A stretch of DNA of 64,000 nt from Kosakonia cowanii JCM 10956 = DSM 18146 (GCF_001975225.1 NZ_CP019445.1:4216001-4280000), one strand, 5' to 3'; shown: positions 40,240 to 52,942, counted from the stretch's first letter. The notes: generated by a model from the letters alone, not told the origin. Translations and numbers: made by a program.

Positions 40240-40372
40240 ACCATCTCCCCGCTGATAATGCTAAAAGCATAACAACTCAGGGAATTTTCGCCTTGCTTTC
40301 ATATTCCGGTTGTCGCCCTGCACGCATTCCGCTAAAGTCGCCCCCCTTCTTCACAGGCATGGGGATTGCACG

Positions 40373-41725
40373 GTGTTTATTGGTTTTGACTACGGTACGG
40401 CAAACTGCTCGGTAGCGGTGATGCGCGATAACGCGCCACAGCTGCTGACCATGGAAAATAACAGCACCTTGCTGCCGTCGATGCTCTGCGCGCCGACGCG
40501 CGAAGCGGTGAGCGAGTGGCTCTATCGCCACCATCAGGTTCCGGCAACGGGGAGTGAAACCCAGGCGCTGCTGCGCCGGGCGGTGAGCTTCAACCGCGAA
40601 GAGGACATTGAGGTCAACGCCGCCAGCGTCCAGTTCGGTCTCGCTTCACTGCGCCAGTATGTGAGCGATCCGGAAGAGGTCTACTTCGTTAAATCCCCGA
40701 AGTCGTTTCTTGGTGCCAGCGGCCTGAAACCGCAGCAGATCGCGCTGTTTGAGGATCTGGTCTGCGCCATGATGCTGCATATCCGCAAGCAGGCAGAGAG
40801 CCAGCTGCCGGAGGCGATTCGCCAGGCGGTGATTGGCCGGCCGATCAACTTCCAGGGGCTCGGCGGCGATGAGGCTAACGCCCAGGCACAGGGCATCCTT
40901 GAGCGCGCCGCAACGCGCGCAGGCTTCGAAGAGGTGGTGTTCCAGTTCGAACCGGTTGCCGCTGGCCTCGATTTTGAAGCGACATTAGATGAAGAGAAGC
41001 GCGTACTGGTGGTCGACATCGGCGGCGGGACCACCGACTGCTCGCTGATCCTGATGGGTCCGCAGTGGCGCGAGAAAGCGGATCGCAGCGCCAGCCTGCT
41101 CGGCCACAGCGGCTGCCGCGTTGGCGGGAACGATCTCGACATCGCGCTGGCGTTCAAAAACCTGATGCCGCTGCTCGGCATGGGCGGACAGACGGAAAAA
41201 GGCATTGCGCTGCCGATCCTGCCGTGGTGGAACGCGGTGGCGATCAACGATGTTCCGGCACAGACGGAGTTCTACAGCACGGCAAACGGTCGTCTGTTAA
41301 ACGACCTGTTGCGCGATGCGCGCGACGCAGAAAAGGTCGCTCTGCTGGTGAAAGTGTGGAAGCAGCGCCTCGGCTACCGGCTGGTGCGCAGCGCGGAAGA
41401 GAGCAAAATCGCCCTCTCCGACACGCAGCAGGTGACCGCTTCACTGCCGTTTATCAGCGACAGCCTCGCCACTGCCATCGATCAGCAGGGGCTGGAAAAC
41501 GCCCTTAACCAGCCGTTACAGCGCATTATTGAGCAGGTGCAGCTGGCGCTGGCAACCAGTAATGAGACGCCGGACGTGATCTACTTAACCGGCGGCAGCG
41601 CTCGTTCACCGATTATCAAAAAAGCGCTGGCGGAAACGCTGCCCGGCATCACCATTGCTGGCGGTGATGACTTCGGCTCGGTGACTGCCGGGCTGGCCCG
41701 CTGGGCGCAGGTCGTCTTCCGTTAA
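40373..41725 (+). CDS. yegD: YegD, Hsp70-like actin-fold ATPase
   Basis: YegD is a 450-residue protein resembling the Hsp70 ATPase domain without the substrate-binding domain; its role is unknown. It starts with GTG at 40373 (VFIGFDYGTANCSVAV), giving the family length. An ATG 63 bases upstream would add unrelated residues. The phosphate-binding loops are FIGFDYGTANCS, VLVVDIGGGTTDCS and YLTGGSARSP, the last an adenosine-binding motif. It is followed by a perfect hairpin. Confidence 0.94.
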   Translation: MFIGFDYGTANCSVAVMRDNAPQLLTMENNSTLLPSMLCAPTREAVSEWLYRHHQVPATGSETQALLRRAVSFNREEDIEVNAASVQFGLASLRQYVSDPEEVYFVKSPKSFLGASGLKPQQIALFEDLVCAMMLHIRKQAESQLPEAIRQAVIGRPINFQGLGGDEANAQAQGILERAATRAGFEEVVFQFEPVAAGLDFEATLDEEKRVLVVDIGGGTTDCSLILMGPQWREKADRSASLLGHSGCRVGGNDLDIALAFKNLMPLLGMGGQTEKGIALPILPWWNAVAINDVPAQTEFYSTANGRLLNDLLRDARDAEKVALLVKVWKQRLGYRLVRSAEESKIALSDTQQVTASLPFISDSLATAIDQQGLENALNQPLQRIIEQVQLALATSNETPDVIYLTGGSARSPIIKKALAETLPGITIAGGDDFGSVTAGLARWAQVVFR

Positions 41726-41731
41726 TTATCT

Positions 41732-41751
41732 GCCGGGTGGCTTCACCCGGC
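41732..41751 (+). terminator. Hairpin after yegD
   Basis: GCCGGGTG and CACCCGGC form a perfect 8-bp stem around GCTT, 6 bases after the yegD stop. Only short T runs follow (ATGCTTTCTG), so termination is likely but not proven. Confidence 0.65.
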
Positions 41752-41821
41752 ATGCTTTCTGCTACAAAATCTCCCTAACGCAAATTATCTGTCGTGACTA
41801 CGTTTCCAGACAGTGTTTCAT

Positions 41822-41839
41822 TTTTCCTCCATTTTTCTG
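41822..41839 (+). promoter_or_regulatory. BaeR-like box before mdtA
   Basis: TTTTCCTCCATTTTTCTG contains the CTCCAT core of the BaeR consensus TTTTTCTCCATDATTGGC and agrees at most positions, more weakly at the right end. It lies about 62 bp before mdtA, upstream of a -10-like TACTAT. This fits direct activation of the operon by its own BaeR product. Confidence 0.55.
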
Positions 41840-41900
41840 CGCTTCAGGGTGACTACACTACTATTACTTCGCCATTCGATTTAAAGAGATACCTATAACG

Positions 41901-43124
41901 ATGAAAGGACGAGTCACTTTTCGCCGCACCGTTGTCGCGGCACTGGTCATCGCACTGGCTGGTGCGGCCTGGTACTATTTTGCGCACAGCGCCTCAACCA
42001 CCACGGCAAGCGGACAACAAGCGCCTTCAGGCGGCGGACGTCACGGCATGCGCGGCGCGCTGCCGCCGGTGCAGGCGGCCACCGCCACCAGCGAATCCGT
42101 TCCGCGCTATCTCTCCGGCCTCGGCACAGTTACCGCGGCGAATACCGTTACCGTGCGCAGCCGCGTCTCGGGTCAGCTTAAGGCGATCCATTTCCAGGAG
42201 GGGCAACAGGTTAACGCTGGCGATCTGCTGGCGGAGATTGACCCCAGCGAATTCAACGTCGCGCTGGCGCAGGCGCAGGGCCAGCTGGCGAAAGATAAAG
42301 CCACCCTTGCCAACGCCCGCCGCGATCTTGCCCGCTACCAGCAGCTGGCGAAAACCAGCCTCGTCTCTCGCCAGGATCTCGATGCCCAGCAGGCGCTGGT
42401 CAGCGAATCCGAAGGCACGGTGAAAGCGGATGAAGCCTCCGTCGCCAGCGCCCAGTTGCAGCTGGAGTGGAGCCGCATCACCGCGCCGGTTAGCGGACGC
42501 GTCGGCCTGAAGCAGGTCGATGTCGGCAACCAGATTAGCAGCAGCGACACCACCGGTATTGTGGTGCTGACGCAGACCCACCCTATCGATCTCATCTTTA
42601 CCCTGCCAGAGAGCGACATCGCGACCGTTGTGCAGGCGCAGAAAAGTGCGCAGAAACTGGTGGTGGAAGCCTGGGATCGCACCAATAAGCAGAAGCTCAG
42701 CAGCGGTACGTTGTTGAGCCTGGATAACCAGATCGACGCCACCACCGGCACCATCAAGCTGAAAGCGCGTTTCGACAACCAGGACGACGCCCTCTTCCCG
42801 AATCAATTTGTTAACGCCCGGATGCTGGTCGCCACCCAGCAGGATGCGGTGGTGATCCCCGCTGCGGCGCTGCAAATGGGTAATGAAGGCAACTTCGTCT
42901 GGGTGCTGAACGATAAGAACAAGGTCAGCAAACACACGGTAACGCCAGGCATTCAGGACAGCCAGAAAGTGGTGATTAGCGCCGGGTTATCGGCAGGCGA
43001 TCGCGTCGTCACCGACGGTATTGACCGCCTGACAGAGGGCGCGCAGGTGGAAGTGGTTGACGCCAGCAACGCAGAAACCCTGCCCGCGAAGCGTGAACGT
43101 CCGGCGAAAGGAGCACAAGGCTGA
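41901..43124 (+). CDS. mdtA: MdtA, membrane fusion protein of the MdtABC efflux pump
   Basis: MdtA is the periplasmic adaptor joining MdtBC to an outer-membrane channel, by family TolC. The 407-residue protein has an N-terminal membrane/signal helix and a Gly/Ser/Gln-rich linker. The lipoyl and barrel-sandwich segments ([20 protein letters not shown] and [20 protein letters not shown]) flank a coiled-coil hairpin at about residues 125-190. It overlaps mdtB by one base. First gene of the bae-controlled operon. Confidence 0.95.
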   Translation: MKGRVTFRRTVVAALVIALAGAAWYYFAHSASTTTASGQQAPSGGGRHGMRGALPPVQAATATSESVPRYLSGLGTVTAANTVTVRSRVSGQLKAIHFQEGQQVNAGDLLAEIDPSEFNVALAQAQGQLAKDKATLANARRDLARYQQLAKTSLVSRQDLDAQQALVSESEGTVKADEASVASAQLQLEWSRITAPVSGRVGLKQVDVGNQISSSDTTGIVVLTQTHPIDLIFTLPESDIATVVQAQKSAQKLVVEAWDRTNKQKLSSGTLLSLDNQIDATTGTIKLKARFDNQDDALFPNQFVNARMLVATQQDAVVIPAAALQMGNEGNFVWVLNDKNKVSKHTVTPGIQDSQKVVISAGLSAGDRVVTDGIDRLTEGAQVEVVDASNAETLPAKRERPAKGAQG

Positions 43125-46100
43125 TGCAGCTGTTACCGCCGGGCCGGACGGGTGGCCCTTCGCGTCTCTTTATTCTGCGTCCGGTCGCCACCACGCTGAT
43201 GATGGTGGCGATCCTGCTGGCCGGGATCATCGGCTACCGCTTTCTGCCCGTTTCGGCGCTGCCGGAAGTGGATTATCCAACCATTCAGGTGGTGACGCTC
43301 TACCCTGGCGCCAGCCCGGATGTGGTGACCTCGGCGATTACCGCGCCGCTTGAGCGCCAGTTCGGCCAGATGTCGGGCTTAAAGCAGATGTCCTCGCAGA
43401 GTTCCGGCGGCGCGTCGGTCGTCACGCTGCAGTTCCAGCTAAGCCTGCCGCTGGATGTCGCCGAACAAGAAGTGCAGGCGGCAATGAACGCCGCCAACAG
43501 CCTGCTGCCTTCGGACTTACCGAACCCGCCGGTCTACAACAAAGTGAACCCCGCCGACCCGCCAATTATGACACTGGCGGTCACCTCCTCCGCCATGCCG
43601 ATGACGCGGGTGGAGGATATGGTGGAAACGCGCGTGGCGCAGAAGATCTCCCAGGTCTCCGGCGTCGGGCTGGTGACGCTCTCCGGCGGCCAGCGTCCGG
43701 CGGTGCGCGTCAAACTCAACGCGCAGGCGATTGCCGGGCTGGGGTTAACCAGTGAAACCGTGCGTACCGCCATCAGTAACGCTAACGTCAACTCGGCGAA
43801 GGGTAGCCTTGATGGCCCGACCCGCGCCGTCACCCTCTCGGCCAATGACCAGATGCAGTCCGCCGAGGAGTACCGCAAGCTGATTATCGCTTACCAGAAC
43901 GGCGCGCCGATCCGCCTCGGCGACATCGCCACCGTTGAACAGGGTGCTGAGAACAGCTGGCTCGGCGCGTGGGCGAACAAACAGCAGGCGATTGTGATGA
44001 ACGTGCAGCGCCAGCCGGGCGCAAACATTATCGATACCGCCGATAACATCCATGCCCTGCTGCCGCAGCTTACCGAGAGCCTGCCGAAATCCGTCACCGT
44101 AAAAGTGCTCTCGGATCGCACCAACAATATCCGCGCCTCGGTAAGCGACACGCAGTTTGAGCTGATGCTGGCGATTGCGCTGGTGGTGATGATTATCTAC
44201 CTCTTCCTGCGCAATATTCCGGCGACGATTATCCCCGCCGTTGCGGTGCCGCTGTCGCTGATTGGCACCTTTGCGGCGATGGTGTTTCTCGATTTCTCCA
44301 TCAATAACCTGACGCTAATGGCGCTGACCATCGCCACCGGCTTTGTCGTCGATGACGCGATTGTGGTGATCGAAAACATCTCGCGCTATATCGAGAAGGG
44401 TGAAAAACCGCTGAATGCGGCGCTGAAAGGCGCAGGCGAGATCGGCTTTACCATCATCTCGCTCACCTTCTCGCTGATTGCGGTGCTGATCCCGCTGCTG
44501 TTTATGGGCGATATCGTCGGGCGGCTGTTCCGCGAGTTTGCCGTCACGCTGGCAATTGCCATTCTTATCTCCGCCGTAGTGTCGCTGACCTTAACGCCGA
44601 TGATGTGCGCCCGCATGCTGAGCGCGGAATCCCTGCGCAAGCAGAACCGCTTCTCCCGCGCCTCGGAGCGCTTTTTTGAGCGGGTGATTGCCGGTTACGG
44701 TCGTCTGCTGAGCCGGGTGCTTAATCACCCGTGGCTGACCCTTGGCGTCGCCCTCGGCACGCTGCTGCTGTCGGTAATGCTGTGGATCTTTATTCCGAAA
44801 GGCTTCTTCCCGATCCAGGACAACGGCATTATTCAGGGCACGCTGCAGGCGCCGCAATCCGCCTCCTTTGCCAGCATGGCGGAGCGCCAGCGCCAGGTAG
44901 CGGATATTATCCTGCGCGATCCGGCCGTTGAGAGCCTCACCGCTTTCGTCGGCGTCGACGGTACTAACCCGTCCCTGAACAGCGCGCGGTTGCAGATCAA
45001 CCTCAAACCACTTGATGAGCGCGATGATCGCGTCCAGCCGGTGATCGAGCGGTTGCAGCAGGCGGCGGGCAATGTGCCGGGTATGTCGCTCTACCTGCAA
45101 CCGACGCAGGATCTGACTATTGATACGACTGTCAGCCGCACCCAGTACCAGTTCACCCTGCAGGCAAACTCCCTTGAGGCGCTCAGCACCTGGGTACCGC
45201 AGCTAGTGAGTAAATTGCAGGCGATGCCGCAGCTGGCGGATGTCAGCAGCGACTGGCAGGACAAAGGGCTGGTGGCGTATGTCAATGTGGATCGCGACAG
45301 CGCCAGCCGCCTCGGTATCAGCATGGCGGATGTCGATAACGCCCTCTACAACGCCTTTGGTCAGCGCCTGATCTCCACCATCTACACTCAGGCGAACCAG
45401 TACCGGGTGGTGCTGGAGCATGACACCGCGCAGACGCCGGGCCTCGCGGGGCTGGATAATATTCGCCTGACTAGCAGCGAAGGCGGTGTGGTGCCGCTGT
45501 CGTCGATTGCCAAAATCGAGCAGCGCTATGCACCGTTAAGCATCAACCATCTCGATCAGTTCCCGTCGACCACCATCTCCTTTAACGTTGCCGACGGTTA
45601 CTCGCTGGGCGATGCGGTTGACGCGGTGCAGGAGAGCGAGAAAACCCTCCACTTCCCGACCGATATCCGCACCGAATTCCAGGGCAGCACGCTGGCGTTC
45701 CAGGCGGCGCTCGGCAGCACCATCTGGCTGATTGTTGCGGCGATAGCGGCGATGTATATCGTGCTCGGTGTGCTGTATGAGAGCTTTATCCACCCGATAA
45801 CCATCCTCTCGACGCTGCCAACGGCGGGCGTCGGCGCGCTGCTGGCGCTGATGATCTCCGGCAGCGAGCTGGATGTGATCGCCATTATCGGCATCATCCT
45901 GCTGATCGGCATTGTGAAGAAGAACGCCATCATGATGATTGACTTCGCCCTCGCCGCCGAGCGCGAAGCGGGCATGTCGCCGCGCGATGCCATCTTCCAG
46001 GCCTGCCTGCTGCGTTTTCGCCCGATCCTGATGACCACGCTGGCGGCGCTGCTCGGCGCGCTGCCGCTGATGCTCAGCACCGGCGTTGGCGCAGAGCTGC

Positions 46101-46246
46101 GTCGCCCGCTGGGGATCGGCATGGTCGGCGGCCTGCTGGTGAGCCAGGTGCTGACGCTGTTTACCACGCCGGTGATCTATCTGCTCTTCGACCGTCTGGC
46201 GCTGGCGGCGAAAAAACGTTTTCCGCAGCGTGAAGAGGAGGCGTAA
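43124..46246 (+). CDS. mdtB: MdtB, RND multidrug efflux subunit
   Basis: MdtB is one of two different RND pump subunits that form an MdtB2C heterotrimer exporting bile salts, novobiocin and other compounds. At 1040 residues it is full length and begins [25 protein letters not shown]. Motif [15 protein letters not shown] has the two transmembrane aspartates for proton relay. The pump's periplasmic loops and a second set of helices ([19 protein letters not shown]) follow. It begins in the mdtA stop codon. Confidence 0.96.
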   Translation: MQLLPPGRTGGPSRLFILRPVATTLMMVAILLAGIIGYRFLPVSALPEVDYPTIQVVTLYPGASPDVVTSAITAPLERQFGQMSGLKQMSSQSSGGASVVTLQFQLSLPLDVAEQEVQAAMNAANSLLPSDLPNPPVYNKVNPADPPIMTLAVTSSAMPMTRVEDMVETRVAQKISQVSGVGLVTLSGGQRPAVRVKLNAQAIAGLGLTSETVRTAISNANVNSAKGSLDGPTRAVTLSANDQMQSAEEYRKLIIAYQNGAPIRLGDIATVEQGAENSWLGAWANKQQAIVMNVQRQPGANIIDTADNIHALLPQLTESLPKSVTVKVLSDRTNNIRASVSDTQFELMLAIALVVMIIYLFLRNIPATIIPAVAVPLSLIGTFAAMVFLDFSINNLTLMALTIATGFVVDDAIVVIENISRYIEKGEKPLNAALKGAGEIGFTIISLTFSLIAVLIPLLFMGDIVGRLFREFAVTLAIAILISAVVSLTLTPMMCARMLSAESLRKQNRFSRASERFFERVIAGYGRLLSRVLNHPWLTLGVALGTLLLSVMLWIFIPKGFFPIQDNGIIQGTLQAPQSASFASMAERQRQVADIILRDPAVESLTAFVGVDGTNPSLNSARLQINLKPLDERDDRVQPVIERLQQAAGNVPGMSLYLQPTQDLTIDTTVSRTQYQFTLQANSLEALSTWVPQLVSKLQAMPQLADVSSDWQDKGLVAYVNVDRDSASRLGISMADVDNALYNAFGQRLISTIYTQANQYRVVLEHDTAQTPGLAGLDNIRLTSSEGGVVPLSSIAKIEQRYAPLSINHLDQFPSTTISFNVADGYSLGDAVDAVQESEKTLHFPTDIRTEFQGSTLAFQAALGSTIWLIVAAIAAMYIVLGVLYESFIHPITILSTLPTAGVGALLALMISGSELDVIAIIGIILLIGIVKKNAIMMIDFALAAEREAGMSPRDAIFQACLLRFRPILMTTLAALLGALPLMLSTGVGAELRRPLGIGMVGGLLVSQVLTLFTTPVIYLLFDRLALAAKKRFPQREEEA

Positions 46247-49200
46247 GTGAAGTTCTTCGCCCTCTTCATTTACCGCCCGGTGGCGACGATCCTGATTTCG
46301 CTCGCCATCACCCTGTGCGGCATTCTCGGCTTCCGGCTGCTGCCGGTCGCCCCGCTACCGCAGGTTGATTTTCCGGTGATCATGGTCAGCGCTTCGCTGC
46401 CCGGCGCTTCGCCGGAGACCATGGCCTCGTCGGTCGCTACGCCGCTTGAGCGCTCGCTGGGGCGCATTGCCGGAGTGAGCGAGATGACCTCCTCCAGCTC
46501 GCTTGGCAGTACGCGCATTATTCTTGAGTTCAATTTCGACCGCGATATCAACGGCGCGGCGCGCGATGTGCAGGCGGCAATCAACGCCGCGCAGAGCCTG
46601 CTGCCGAGCGGCATGCCGAGCCGGCCGACCTATCGCAAAGCGAACCCCTCCGCTGCGCCGATCATGATCCTGACCCTCACCTCAGATACCTACTCTCAGG
46701 GTGAGCTGTATGACTTTGCCTCAACGCAACTGGCACAAACCCTGTCGCAAATCGACGGTGTCGGCGATGTCGATGTCGGCGGCAGCTCGCTGCCCGCCGT
46801 GCGGGTCGATCTCAATCCGCAGGCGCTGTTTAACCAGGGCGTCTCTCTTGATGCGGTGCGTACGGCCATCAGCAATGCCAACGTGCGCAAACCGCAGGGC
46901 GCGCTGGAGGATGGCACGCACCGCTGGCAGGTGCAGACCAATGATGAGTTAAAAACCGCGGCGGAGTATCAGCCGCTGATTATTCACCATAAAAATGGTG
47001 CTGCGGTACGCTTAAGCGATGTCGCCACGGTCACCGACTCGGTGCAGGATGTGCGCAACGCCGGAATGACCAACGCCAAACCGGCGATTTTGCTGATGGT
47101 CCGTAAGCTGCCGGAAGCCAATATAATCCAGACGGTGGACAGCATTCGTGCCCGCCTGCCGGAGCTGCAAAAGACCATTCCCGCCGCCATTGATTTGCAA
47201 ATCGCTCAGGATCGCTCACCAACCATCCGCGCCTCGCTGGAGGAGGTGGAGCAGACGCTGGTGATCTCCGTCGCGCTGGTGATCCTGGTGGTGTTCCTCT
47301 TCCTGCGTTCAGGTCGGGCGACCTTTATCCCGGCGGTGGCCGTGCCGGTGTCGCTGGTTGGCACCTTTGCCGCTATGTATCTGTGCGGTTTTAGCCTTAA
47401 CAACCTGTCGCTGATGGCGCTGACCATCGCCACTGGCTTTGTGGTCGATGATGCGATTGTGGTGCTGGAGAATATCTCCCGCCATCTCGAAGCGGGGATG
47501 AAGCCGTTGCAGGCGGCGCTGCAAGGGACACGGGAAGTGGGCTTTACGGTGCTGTCGATGAGCCTGTCGCTGGTGGCGGTGTTCCTGCCGCTGCTGCTGA
47601 TGGCCGGGCTGCCGGGGCGGTTGCTACGCGAATTTGCCGTCACGCTCTCAGTGGCGATTGGCATTTCGCTGCTGATCTCACTCACTTTGACGCCAATGAT
47701 GTGCGGCTGGTTGCTCAAAGCCCATAAGCCGCATAGCCGTACGCGGGAGAGAGGCGTTGGCCGCCTGCTGACCCGCATCCAGCAGCAGTATGCCCGCTCG
47801 CTGAAATGGGTGCTTAACCACGCCCGGCTGGTTGGCGTGGTGCTGCTTGGCACCATCGCGCTCAATATCTGGCTCTATATCTCGATTCCGAAAACCTTCT
47901 TCCCGGAGCAGGATACCGGCGTGCTGATGGGCGGTATTCAGGCGGATCAGAGCATCTCCTTCCAGGCGATGCGCGGCAAGTTGCAGGACTTTATGCAGAT
48001 CATCCGCGAGGATCCGGCAGTAGATAATGTTACCGGCTTTACCGGCGGCTCACGGGTTAACAGCGGGATGATGTTTATTACCCTCAAATCGCGCGACCAG
48101 CGCCACGCCACCGCGCAGGAGGTGATTGACCGCCTGCGCAGTAAGCTGGCAAAAGAGCCGGGCGCGAGCCTCTTTTTGATGGCGGTGCAGGATATCCGCG
48201 TTGGCGGCCGCCAGGCCAATGCCAGCTATCAGTTTGCACTGCTGTCGGATTCCTTAAGCGACCTGCGCGAGTGGGAACCAAAAATCCGTAAAGCGTTTGC
48301 GGCGCTGCCGGAGCTGGCGGATGTCAACTCGGATCAGCAGGATAACGGCGCGGAGATGAACCTGGTCTACGACCGTGAAACCATGACCCGCCTTGGCATC
48401 AGCGTGCAGGCGGCGAACAGCCTGCTGAATAACGCTTTTGGCCAGCGGCAGATCTCCACCATCTACCAGCCGCTTAACCAGTACAAAGTGGTGATGGAGG
48501 TCGACCCGCGCTACACCCAGGATGTCAGCGCGCTGGATAAGATGTACATCATCAACGATGCGGGCGCGTCGATTCCCCTCTCCTACTTTGCCCACTGGCA
48601 ACCGGCGAATGCGCCGCTGTCGGTCAACCACCAGGGGTTGTCGGCGGCCTCAACCATTGCCTTTAACCTGCCGGCAGGCGTTTCACTTTCGCAGGCCAGC
48701 GAGGCGATTGACCGCACCATGACGCAGCTTGGCGTGCCGAACAGCGTGCGCGGCAGTTTTGCCGGTACCGCGCAGGTGTTCCAGGAGACGATGAACTCAC
48801 AGGTGATCCTGATCCTTGCCGCCATCGCCACGGTCTATATCGTGCTTGGCATTCTCTATGAGAGCTATGTTCACCCGCTGACCATTCTGTCGACCCTGCC
48901 GTCGGCGGGCGTTGGTGCACTGCTGGCGCTGGAGCTGTTTGGCGCGCCGTTTAGCCTGATTGCGCTGATTGGTATTATGCTGCTTATCGGGATTGTGAAG
49001 AAAAACGCCATTATGATGGTCGACTTCGCCCTTGAGGCGCAGCGCAAGGGGCAACTGAGCGCCGAAGAGGCGATTTTCCAGGCCTGCCTGCTGCGTTTTC
49101 GCCCGATTATGATGACCACCCTGGCGGCGCTGTTTGGTGCCCTGCCGCTGGTGATCTCCAGTGGTGATGGCTCAGAGTTGCGCCAGCCGCTCGGTATTAC

Positions 49201-49324
49201 CATCGTTGGCGGGCTGGTGATGAGCCAGCTGCTGACGCTCTATACCACGCCGGTGGTCTACCTCTTCTTTGATCGTCTGCGCGCGCGGTTTAGTCGCAAA
49301 GTGAGAGAGCCCGTAAGTGAATGA
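46247..49324 (+). CDS. mdtC: MdtC, RND multidrug efflux subunit
   Basis: MdtC is the partner of MdtB and a member of the same RND family. It has 1025 residues and starts with a GTG immediately after the mdtB TAA stop (AGGAGG overlaps the mdtB end). It begins with the [15 protein letters not shown] signature. [15 protein letters not shown] and [19 protein letters not shown] are the transmembrane proton-relay and second-half motifs. It ends in an ATGA overlap with mdtD. GTG and zero-gap coupling suggest stoichiometric translation of the two pump subunits. Confidence 0.96.
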   Translation: MKFFALFIYRPVATILISLAITLCGILGFRLLPVAPLPQVDFPVIMVSASLPGASPETMASSVATPLERSLGRIAGVSEMTSSSSLGSTRIILEFNFDRDINGAARDVQAAINAAQSLLPSGMPSRPTYRKANPSAAPIMILTLTSDTYSQGELYDFASTQLAQTLSQIDGVGDVDVGGSSLPAVRVDLNPQALFNQGVSLDAVRTAISNANVRKPQGALEDGTHRWQVQTNDELKTAAEYQPLIIHHKNGAAVRLSDVATVTDSVQDVRNAGMTNAKPAILLMVRKLPEANIIQTVDSIRARLPELQKTIPAAIDLQIAQDRSPTIRASLEEVEQTLVISVALVILVVFLFLRSGRATFIPAVAVPVSLVGTFAAMYLCGFSLNNLSLMALTIATGFVVDDAIVVLENISRHLEAGMKPLQAALQGTREVGFTVLSMSLSLVAVFLPLLLMAGLPGRLLREFAVTLSVAIGISLLISLTLTPMMCGWLLKAHKPHSRTRERGVGRLLTRIQQQYARSLKWVLNHARLVGVVLLGTIALNIWLYISIPKTFFPEQDTGVLMGGIQADQSISFQAMRGKLQDFMQIIREDPAVDNVTGFTGGSRVNSGMMFITLKSRDQRHATAQEVIDRLRSKLAKEPGASLFLMAVQDIRVGGRQANASYQFALLSDSLSDLREWEPKIRKAFAALPELADVNSDQQDNGAEMNLVYDRETMTRLGISVQAANSLLNNAFGQRQISTIYQPLNQYKVVMEVDPRYTQDVSALDKMYIINDAGASIPLSYFAHWQPANAPLSVNHQGLSAASTIAFNLPAGVSLSQASEAIDRTMTQLGVPNSVRGSFAGTAQVFQETMNSQVILILAAIATVYIVLGILYESYVHPLTILSTLPSAGVGALLALELFGAPFSLIALIGIMLLIGIVKKNAIMMVDFALEAQRKGQLSAEEAIFQACLLRFRPIMMTTLAALFGALPLVISSGDGSELRQPLGITIVGGLVMSQLLTLYTTPVVYLFFDRLRARFSRKVREPVSE

Positions 49325-50736
49325 ATGAGTTACCGAAACAGATCCGCTGGCAGTTATGGATAGTCGCCTTTGGCTTCTTTATGCAGTCGCTGGATACCAC
49401 CATTGTTAACACCGCCCTCCCCTCGATGGCGGCAAGCCTCGGCGAAAGCCCGCTGCATATGCATATGGTGGTGGTCTCCTATGTGCTGACCGTTGCCGTG
49501 ATGCTGCCCGCCAGCGGCTGGCTGGCTGACCGGGTTGGCGTGCGCAATATCTTCTGCGTGGCGATTGTGCTCTTTACCGTCGGGTCGCTGTTCTGCGCGC
49601 TGGCCGCCACGCTCGATCAACTGATCCTGGCGCGCGTGCTGCAAGGCTTTGGCGGCGCGATGATGGTGCCGGTCGGGCGCTTAACGGTGATGAAGATCGT
49701 GCCGCGCACCCACTATATGGCGGCGATGACCTTTGTGACGCTGCCAGGCCAGGTCGGCCCGCTGCTTGGCCCGGCGCTCGGCGGCATTCTGGTGGAGTAC
49801 GCCTCCTGGCACTGGATCTTCCTGATTAACCTGCCGGTTGGCATTATTGGCGCAATTGCCACCCTGAGCCTGATGCCGAACTACACCCTGCAAACCCGCC
49901 GCTTCGATTTCTCCGGTTTCGTGCTGCTGGCGGGCGGCATGGCGACACTGACGCTGGCACTCGACGGCAGCCGCGGCCTTGGCCTGACGCTCTGGCAACT
50001 GGGCGGTCTGGTGGCAGTAGGTGCGGCGGCGATCCTCTTTTACCTGCTGCACGCGAGAGGCAATGACCGGGCGCTGTTTAATTTGCGCCTGTTCCGCACC
50101 CGCAGCTTTTCATTGGGGCTGGCGGGGAGTTTCGCCGGGCGGATCGGCAGCGGCATGCTGCCCTTTATGACCCCGGTCTTTTTGCAGATTGGCCTCGGCT
50201 TTTCACCGTTTCACGCCGGGCTGATGATGATCCCGATGGTGCTCGGCAGCATGGGGATGAAGCGGATCGTTGTGCAGGTGGTTAACCGCTTTGGCTATCG
50301 CCGCGTGCTGGTCGCCTCAACCATTGGCCTCGCGCTGGTGAGCCTGCTGTTTATGGCGACGGCGCTGCTTGGCTGGTATTACCTGCTGCCGGTGGTGCTC
50401 TTCTGCCAGGGGATGATTAACTCGATGCGCTTCTCGTCGATGAACACCCTGACGCTGAAGGATCTGCCCGATGAACTGGCAAGCGGCGGCAACAGTATGC
50501 TGTCGATGATTATGCAGCTCTCGATGAGTATTGGCGTCAGCGTCGCCGGTCTGCTGCTCGGCCTCTTCGGTCAGCAGCATCTCTCGGCGGACAGCGGCGT
50601 GGCGCACGAGGTCTTTCTTTATACCTATCTGACGATGGCGGTGATTATTGCACTGCCGGCGGCCCTTTTTGCCCGCGTGCCCGATGACGCCAGCCAAAAT
50701 GCGGTGATTGCCCGTCGCAACAGGAGAACATCATGA
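49321..50736 (+). CDS. mdtD: MdtD, MFS transporter of the mdt operon
   Basis: MdtD is a 14-helix (DHA2-type) major-facilitator transporter; in E. coli it has been proposed to export iron-chelating citrate and is not part of the RND pump itself. The 471-residue sequence has [25 protein letters not shown], the family's motif D1, and the [14 protein letters not shown] motif [21 protein letters not shown] is motif C. It overlaps mdtC by ATGA and baeS by ATGA. Confidence 0.94.
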   Translation: MNELPKQIRWQLWIVAFGFFMQSLDTTIVNTALPSMAASLGESPLHMHMVVVSYVLTVAVMLPASGWLADRVGVRNIFCVAIVLFTVGSLFCALAATLDQLILARVLQGFGGAMMVPVGRLTVMKIVPRTHYMAAMTFVTLPGQVGPLLGPALGGILVEYASWHWIFLINLPVGIIGAIATLSLMPNYTLQTRRFDFSGFVLLAGGMATLTLALDGSRGLGLTLWQLGGLVAVGAAAILFYLLHARGNDRALFNLRLFRTRSFSLGLAGSFAGRIGSGMLPFMTPVFLQIGLGFSPFHAGLMMIPMVLGSMGMKRIVVQVVNRFGYRRVLVASTIGLALVSLLFMATALLGWYYLLPVVLFCQGMINSMRFSSMNTLTLKDLPDELASGGNSMLSMIMQLSMSIGVSVAGLLLGLFGQQHLSADSGVAHEVFLYTYLTMAVIIALPAALFARVPDDASQNAVIARRNRRTS

Positions 50737-52205
50737 GGTTCTGGCGGCCGGGGATCACGGCCAAACTCTTTCTCGCCATTCTCACCACCTGCATTCTGCT
50801 GCTGTTCGCTACCCACTGGGCGGTGCGCATCAGCTTTGAGCATGACTTTATGAACTACATCAAGCGCGGCAACGACCTGCGCTTGCAGATGCTGACGGAT
50901 ACCCTCGCGGAGCAGTACACCCAGCACGGCGACTGGCAATTTCTGCGCCACAACGACCGGATGATTTTCCAGATCCTGCGCTCCTTTGACCGGGAGAATG
51001 AGCATGATGACGGGCGCCCCGGCCCCGGCGGCCCCGATCGTGAGCGCGGCCCTGGTCCGCAAGAGGACGCAGGCCCGCCGGATCGCCCGGATATGCCGCC
51101 CCACGGCTGGCGCACCCGCTTCTGGGTGCTGGATCAGCAAAAACGGGTGCTGGTTGGCCCGCACTCGCCGGTGCCGGTGGATGGCACGCAACGCGAAATC
51201 AAAGTGAATAACGCCACCGTCGGCTGGGTGATCGCCTCGCCGGTGAAAAAGCTGACGCGCAACACCGATATCAACTTTGACCGCCAGCAGCGGCGCACCA
51301 GTTGGGTGATCGTCGGTCTCGCCACGCTGCTGGCCGCTATTGCCACCTTCCCGCTGGCGCGCGGGCTGCTGGCCCCGGTTAAACGGCTGGTGGACGGCAC
51401 GCATAAACTCGCCTCGGGCGACTTTTCTACTCGCGTGAAACCGGGCAGCCAGGATGAGATTGGTAGGCTGGCGCAGGACTTTAACCAGCTCGCCAGCACC
51501 CTTGAGAAGAACCAGCAGATGCGCCGCGACTTTATGGCCGATATCTCCCATGAGCTGCGCACGCCGCTGGCGGTGCTGCGCGGCGAACTGGAGGCGATTC
51601 AGGATGGCGTGCGCCAGTTCACCCCCGAGTCTGTCACGTCGTTGCAGGCCGAGGTCGCCACGCTGACCAAGCTGGTGGACGATCTGCATCAGCTCTCTAT
51701 GTCCGATGAGGGCGCGCTGGCCTATCAGAAAAAATCGGTGGATGCCGTCTCACTGGTGGAGATAGCCGCTGGCGCGTTTCGTGAACGCTTCGTCAGCCGC
51801 AATCTGACGCTGTCGCTGGAGTTGCCGGAGAGCGCGACGGTGTTTGGCGATCCGCATCGCTTAATGCAACTGTTTAATAATCTGCTGGAGAACAGCCTGC
51901 GCTACACCGACAGCGGCGGGCGAACGATTATCCAGCTTATTCCGCGCGATAACACCCTGCTGCTGCGCTTTGCCGACAGCGGCCCTGGGGTGAGCGACGA
52001 GCAGTTGCAGCGCCTGTTTGAGCGCTTCTACCGCACGGAAGGCTCGCGCAACCGCGCCAGCGGTGGCTCCGGGCTGGGGCTGGCAATCTGTCTGAATATT
52101 GTGGAGGCGCACGGTGGCGCTATCCATGCGGCGCACTCGCCATTTGGCGGGGTTAGCATTACAGTTGAACTTCCGCTTGAACGCGAAAAATCGAGAGATG
52201 TATGA
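50733..52205 (+). CDS. baeS: Sensor histidine kinase BaeS with enlarged sensor insert
   Basis: BaeS senses envelope stress (misfolded proteins, indole, flavonoids, metals) and phosphorylates BaeR. The 490-residue protein has TM1 at about 10-32, a periplasmic sensor, TM2 near 190-210, HAMP (about 210-262), an H-box ([15 protein letters not shown], His273) and an ATP-binding domain with [16 protein letters not shown] and [10 protein letters not shown]. coli BaeS has 467. The extra 23 or so residues lie in the sensor between residues 90 and 125, and are rich in Pro, Gly, Asp, Arg and Glu. That loop is a likely point of lineage-specific tuning. Confidence 0.95.
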   Translation: MRFWRPGITAKLFLAILTTCILLLFATHWAVRISFEHDFMNYIKRGNDLRLQMLTDTLAEQYTQHGDWQFLRHNDRMIFQILRSFDRENEHDDGRPGPGGPDRERGPGPQEDAGPPDRPDMPPHGWRTRFWVLDQQKRVLVGPHSPVPVDGTQREIKVNNATVGWVIASPVKKLTRNTDINFDRQQRRTSWVIVGLATLLAAIATFPLARGLLAPVKRLVDGTHKLASGDFSTRVKPGSQDEIGRLAQDFNQLASTLEKNQQMRRDFMADISHELRTPLAVLRGELEAIQDGVRQFTPESVTSLQAEVATLTKLVDDLHQLSMSDEGALAYQKKSVDAVSLVEIAAGAFRERFVSRNLTLSLELPESATVFGDPHRLMQLFNNLLENSLRYTDSGGRTIIQLIPRDNTLLLRFADSGPGVSDEQLQRLFERFYRTEGSRNRASGGSGLGLAICLNIVEAHGGAIHAAHSPFGGVSITVELPLEREKSRDV

Positions 52206-52924
52206 CCGAGTTACCTATTGATGAAAACACGCCGCGCATCCTGATCGTTGAAGATGAACCGAAGCTCGGACAACTGCTGATCGACTATCTGCGCGCGGCA
52301 AGTTATGCGCCTTCGCTGATTAGCCATGGCGATCAGGTGCTCAGTTACGTGCGCCAGACGCCGCCGGATCTGATCCTGCTCGACTTGATGCTGCCTGGCG
52401 TCGATGGCTTGACGCTCTGTCGCGAAATTCGCCGTTTCTCCAATGTGCCGATTGTAATGGTGACCGCCAAGATCGAAGAGATCGATCGCCTGCTGGGGCT
52501 GGAGATCGGTGCCGACGATTATATCTGCAAACCCTACAGCCCGCGTGAAGTGGTGGCGCGGGTGAAGACCATTTTGCGCCGCTGCAAACCGCAGCGCGAA
52601 TTGCAGCAGCTTGACGCCGAAAGCCCGTTGATTGTCGATGAAGGCCGCTTCCAGGCAAGCTGGCACAGCAAGCTGCTCGATTTAACGCCTGCCGAGTTCC
52701 GCCTGCTGAAAACCCTCTCCAGCGAACCGGGTAAAGTTTTCTCGCGCGAACAATTACTCAATCATCTGTATGATGACTACCGCGTGGTGACCGACCGCAC
52801 TATCGATAGTCATATCAAAAACCTGCGTCGCAAACTGGAAGCGCTGGACGAGGAGCAATCCTTTATTCGCGCGGTCTACGGCGTGGGCTATCGCTGGGAG
52901 GCGGACGCCTGCAAACTGGCGTAA
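52202..52924 (+). CDS. baeR: Response regulator BaeR
   Basis: BaeR is an OmpR/PhoB-type regulator that activates mdtABCD-baeSR and other envelope genes. The 240-residue protein has the receiver domain with phospho-acceptor Asp61 ([13 protein letters not shown]), the acidic pocket (IVEDEP), and Lys near residue 110. The C-terminal winged helix has [12 protein letters not shown] and [14 protein letters not shown]. It overlaps baeS by 4 bases. The gene after it starts 18 bases on, suggesting continued transcription. Confidence 0.96.
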   Translation: MTELPIDENTPRILIVEDEPKLGQLLIDYLRAASYAPSLISHGDQVLSYVRQTPPDLILLDLMLPGVDGLTLCREIRRFSNVPIVMVTAKIEEIDRLLGLEIGADDYICKPYSPREVVARVKTILRRCKPQRELQQLDAESPLIVDEGRFQASWHSKLLDLTPAEFRLLKTLSSEPGKVFSREQLLNHLYDDYRVVTDRTIDSHIKNLRRKLEALDEEQSFIRAVYGVGYRWEADACKLA

Positions 52925-52942
52925 CTTTTTTATAAGGATGGG

